Of a stretch of 6,415 nt of DNA, positions 5,345 through 6,415 are shown piece by piece. The translations under genes were made by a program, and so were the position numbers. The notes beneath the pieces are model-generated. The model worked only from the letters and a program-made list of their open reading frames with translations. It did no database searches and had not been told where the DNA came from. How positions within the stretch are numbered: position 1 is the first letter of the stretch; each line of letters opens with the position of its first letter. This DNA comes from Candidatus Bathyarchaeota archaeon (GTDB lineage: Archaea > Thermoproteota > Bathyarchaeia > TCS64). The DNA lies in the NCBI GenBank assembly GCA_020697635.1, contig JAEHCT010000078.1, forward strand, positions 1 through 6,415. The letters run 5' to 3'.

Positions 5345-5987
5345 AGTACACCTTGACGGTGTCGCCCATGGTGAGCTTCAGGAACACGCTCCGTATGTTC
5401 GAGAAGCCCCGCTTCGTCGCGCCGGTCACGTTTGTCATGACCGCCTCGATGTTCTGGGCGACGTCCTCGTCACTCATCTCCTCCTTTCCGACTATGCAGT
5501 GGACAAACGGCTTGTCCCTGCTGCGTAGCACAACCGTGCGGCGCTCGCGCTCGATGATGTTATCTATGGGCGCCTGCGGCGGCACGGGGGTGGGCATCTT
5601 CCCCCTTGGGCCCAGTATCGGACCTGCGACACGACCTACCGTAGGCATCATAGGTGCCTCAGCGATGAACACGTCATAATCCTTCAAGGCGTTCTTGGCC
5701 GCCTTCTTGTCCGTCGCGAGCTGATCAAGTTCAGCGGGCTCTACTACTGTGTCCGCTCCTGCCCTCCTTGCTCTCAGCGCGAGGTCGCCCGAGGCGAATA
5801 CGAGCACCTTCCGGGCCCCGACACCGTTAGGCAGCTGGACCCGGATGTTGACTCTGTTGTCAGGCCTGTTCATGTCGAGCTCCCTAAGGTTCACGGCGAG
5901 GTCGAAGCTCTGCTCGAAGTTACGAGCCGTGGCTACCTCCCTCGCCTTCGCTACTGCTTCAAGTATCTGTTTCCTTGGGAGAGACAT
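5343..5987 (-). CDS. rpl1: Large-subunit ribosomal protein uL1
   Basis: The 214 residues match the full length of archaeal uL1, which forms the mobile L1 stalk on 23S rRNA and helps release E-site tRNA. Domain I has FEQSFDLAVNLRELDMN (24-40), the conserved RNA-binding segment. Domain II holds VLVFASGDLA (61-70) and VGRVAGPILGPRGKMPTPVP (117-136), the family signature. Domain I resumes and ends with TGATKRGFSNIRSVFLKLTM and GDTVKVY. ATG 5987 has GAGGA at 5999-5995 as a Shine-Dalgarno site seven bases upstream. It lies 42 bases after uL11 and nine before uL10. In some archaea uL1 represses its own operon by binding an mRNA copy of its rRNA site near its start codon; I could not confirm such a structure by eye. 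Confidence 0.97.
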   Translation of the reverse strand: MSLPRKQILEAVAKAREVATARNFEQSFDLAVNLRELDMNRPDNRVNIRVQLPNGVGARKVLVFASGDLALRARRAGADTVVEPAELDQLATDKKAAKNALKDYDVFIAEAPMMPTVGRVAGPILGPRGKMPTPVPPQAPIDNIIERERRTVVLRSRDKPFVHCIVGKEEMSDEDVAQNIEAVMTNVTGATKRGFSNIRSVFLKLTMGDTVKVY

Positions 5988-6019
5988 TGATAGTTCCTCT
6001 CTTTCCTACCAGAGATAAG

Positions 6020-6027
6020 TTATAAAG
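6020..6027 (-). promoter_or_regulatory. Probable internal promoter between uL11 and uL1
   Basis: The minus strand reads CTTTATAA, preceded by AAA/ACC that could be a BRE, just two bases past the uL11 stop. Its centre predicts initiation near 5997, leaving a very short leader that begins at the GAGGA ribosome-binding site. A second A/T patch (CTTATCT near 6013) is about 26 bases from the ATG and could give a leaderless start. Either would let uL1-uL10 be made independently of uL11. Confidence 0.45.
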
Positions 6028-6029
6028 GT

Positions 6030-6415
6030 TTATTCGGCCTTCGCCAGCTGCTCGTCGTAATCGCCAGCGAGGATGGCTTCCTGAACCTCCTTGGCGTGGC
6101 GGCCGTCGACGGTTACGCCAGCGCTCTGGCACGTGCCTAGCACTTCCCGCACAGCGGTCTTCATACTCGCTGCGTATATCCCCTCTCGCTTCTTCTTGGC
6201 GATGCCGATGAGCTGGTCGAAGCTGAGGTCAGCTGCGAAGTTGGTGTTCGGCTCACCTGACCCTTTTTCGATGCCTGTGGCTTGGCTGATCAACGCGAAG
6301 GTGGTGAGCATTCCTACCTTCACCGAGAACTCCCTTGTGTCGGTGTCGACGGTCACGTCCACCGGAACAGGGAGCCCGTCGTACTCCACGGTCTCCTCGT
6401 TGATCTTGTTGACGA
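6030..6415 (-). CDS. rpl11: Large-subunit ribosomal protein uL11, 5' end outside window
   Basis: The open frame enters from the right edge (first whole codon 6413-6411) and ends in TAA at 6032-6030, giving 127 residues. uL11 binds the GTPase-associated centre of 23S rRNA next to uL10. The window begins in the N-terminal domain at VNKINEETVEYDGLPVPV, so roughly the first 30 residues, with the proline/glycine-rich start, are missing. Other landmarks are VDVTVDTDTREFSVKVG, GSGEPNT, the rRNA-binding C-terminal domain from LSFDQLIGIAKKK, and GVTVDGRHAKEVQ followed by GDYDE. The usual VGxPPT turn reads VGMLTT, a local departure. A GTG at 6389 is not the start, because conserved sequence continues upstream. 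It is the first of the three operon genes seen here. Confidence 0.95.
   Translation of the reverse strand, partial: VNKINEETVEYDGLPVPVDVTVDTDTREFSVKVGMLTTFALISQATGIEKGSGEPNTNFAADLSFDQLIGIAKKKREGIYAASMKTAVREVLGTCQSAGVTVDGRHAKEVQEAILAGDYDEQLAKAE

Overview
The window looks like archaeal chromosomal DNA. The right half carries ribosomal proteins in their archaeal forms and order (uL11, uL1, uL10/P0, all on the minus strand). The genes carry archaeal signals: A/T-rich TATA-type boxes about 25-27 bases before apparently leaderless starts, and GGTGA-type Shine-Dalgarno sites inside the operon. The uL10 stops soon after its stalk-binding helices and lacks the long acidic P0 tail. I would guess a TACK-group lineage (Thaumarchaeota, Aigarchaeota or Bathyarchaeota-like), but the window alone cannot settle this.

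Layout, left to right. (1) 1-921, plus: the end of an ABC-type exporter half-transporter, with the end of the membrane domain and a complete nucleotide-binding domain. (2) 922-946: a near-palindromic C/T-run/A-run/G element that can serve as a shared terminator for two convergent genes. (3) 950-1702, minus: a decayed HpcH/HpaI-family aldolase with an ATG-to-ACG start change, two frameshifts and three internal stops. Its apparent promoter is intact at 1725-1732. (4) 1703-1838: a divergent intergenic region with overlapping inverted repeats. (5) 1839-2222, plus: a small VOC (glyoxalase-fold) protein. (6) 2223-2368: a convergent gap with an isolated TATA-like sequence and no recognisable gene. 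(7) 2369-3781, minus: a family-5 (oligopeptide/dipeptide-type) solute-binding protein that starts directly at its mature domain, with no signal peptide. (8) 3813-4427, minus: a stand-alone LigD-type 3'-phosphoesterase. (9) 4473-6415, minus: uL10, uL1 and a 5'-truncated uL11.

How the genes relate. uL11, uL1 and uL10 build the L1 stalk and the base of the factor-binding stalk of the large subunit, and look like one translationally linked operon with an extra promoter before uL1. The stalk protein P1/L12, which usually follows uL10 in archaea, is absent from that place; a separately promoted DNA-end-repair gene is there instead. The phosphoesterase and the solute-binding protein each appear to have their own tight promoter, so they are probably monocistronic neighbours and not extensions of the ribosomal operon. 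The aldolase and the VOC gene are divergent and may once have shared one promoter region. No mobile element, CRISPR array, tRNA or rRNA was recognised. The points most worth checking are the leaderless-promoter-supported, signal-less, cysteine-containing solute-binding protein; the altered uL10/L12 stalk arrangement; the VOC leader structure; and the recently decayed aldolase.
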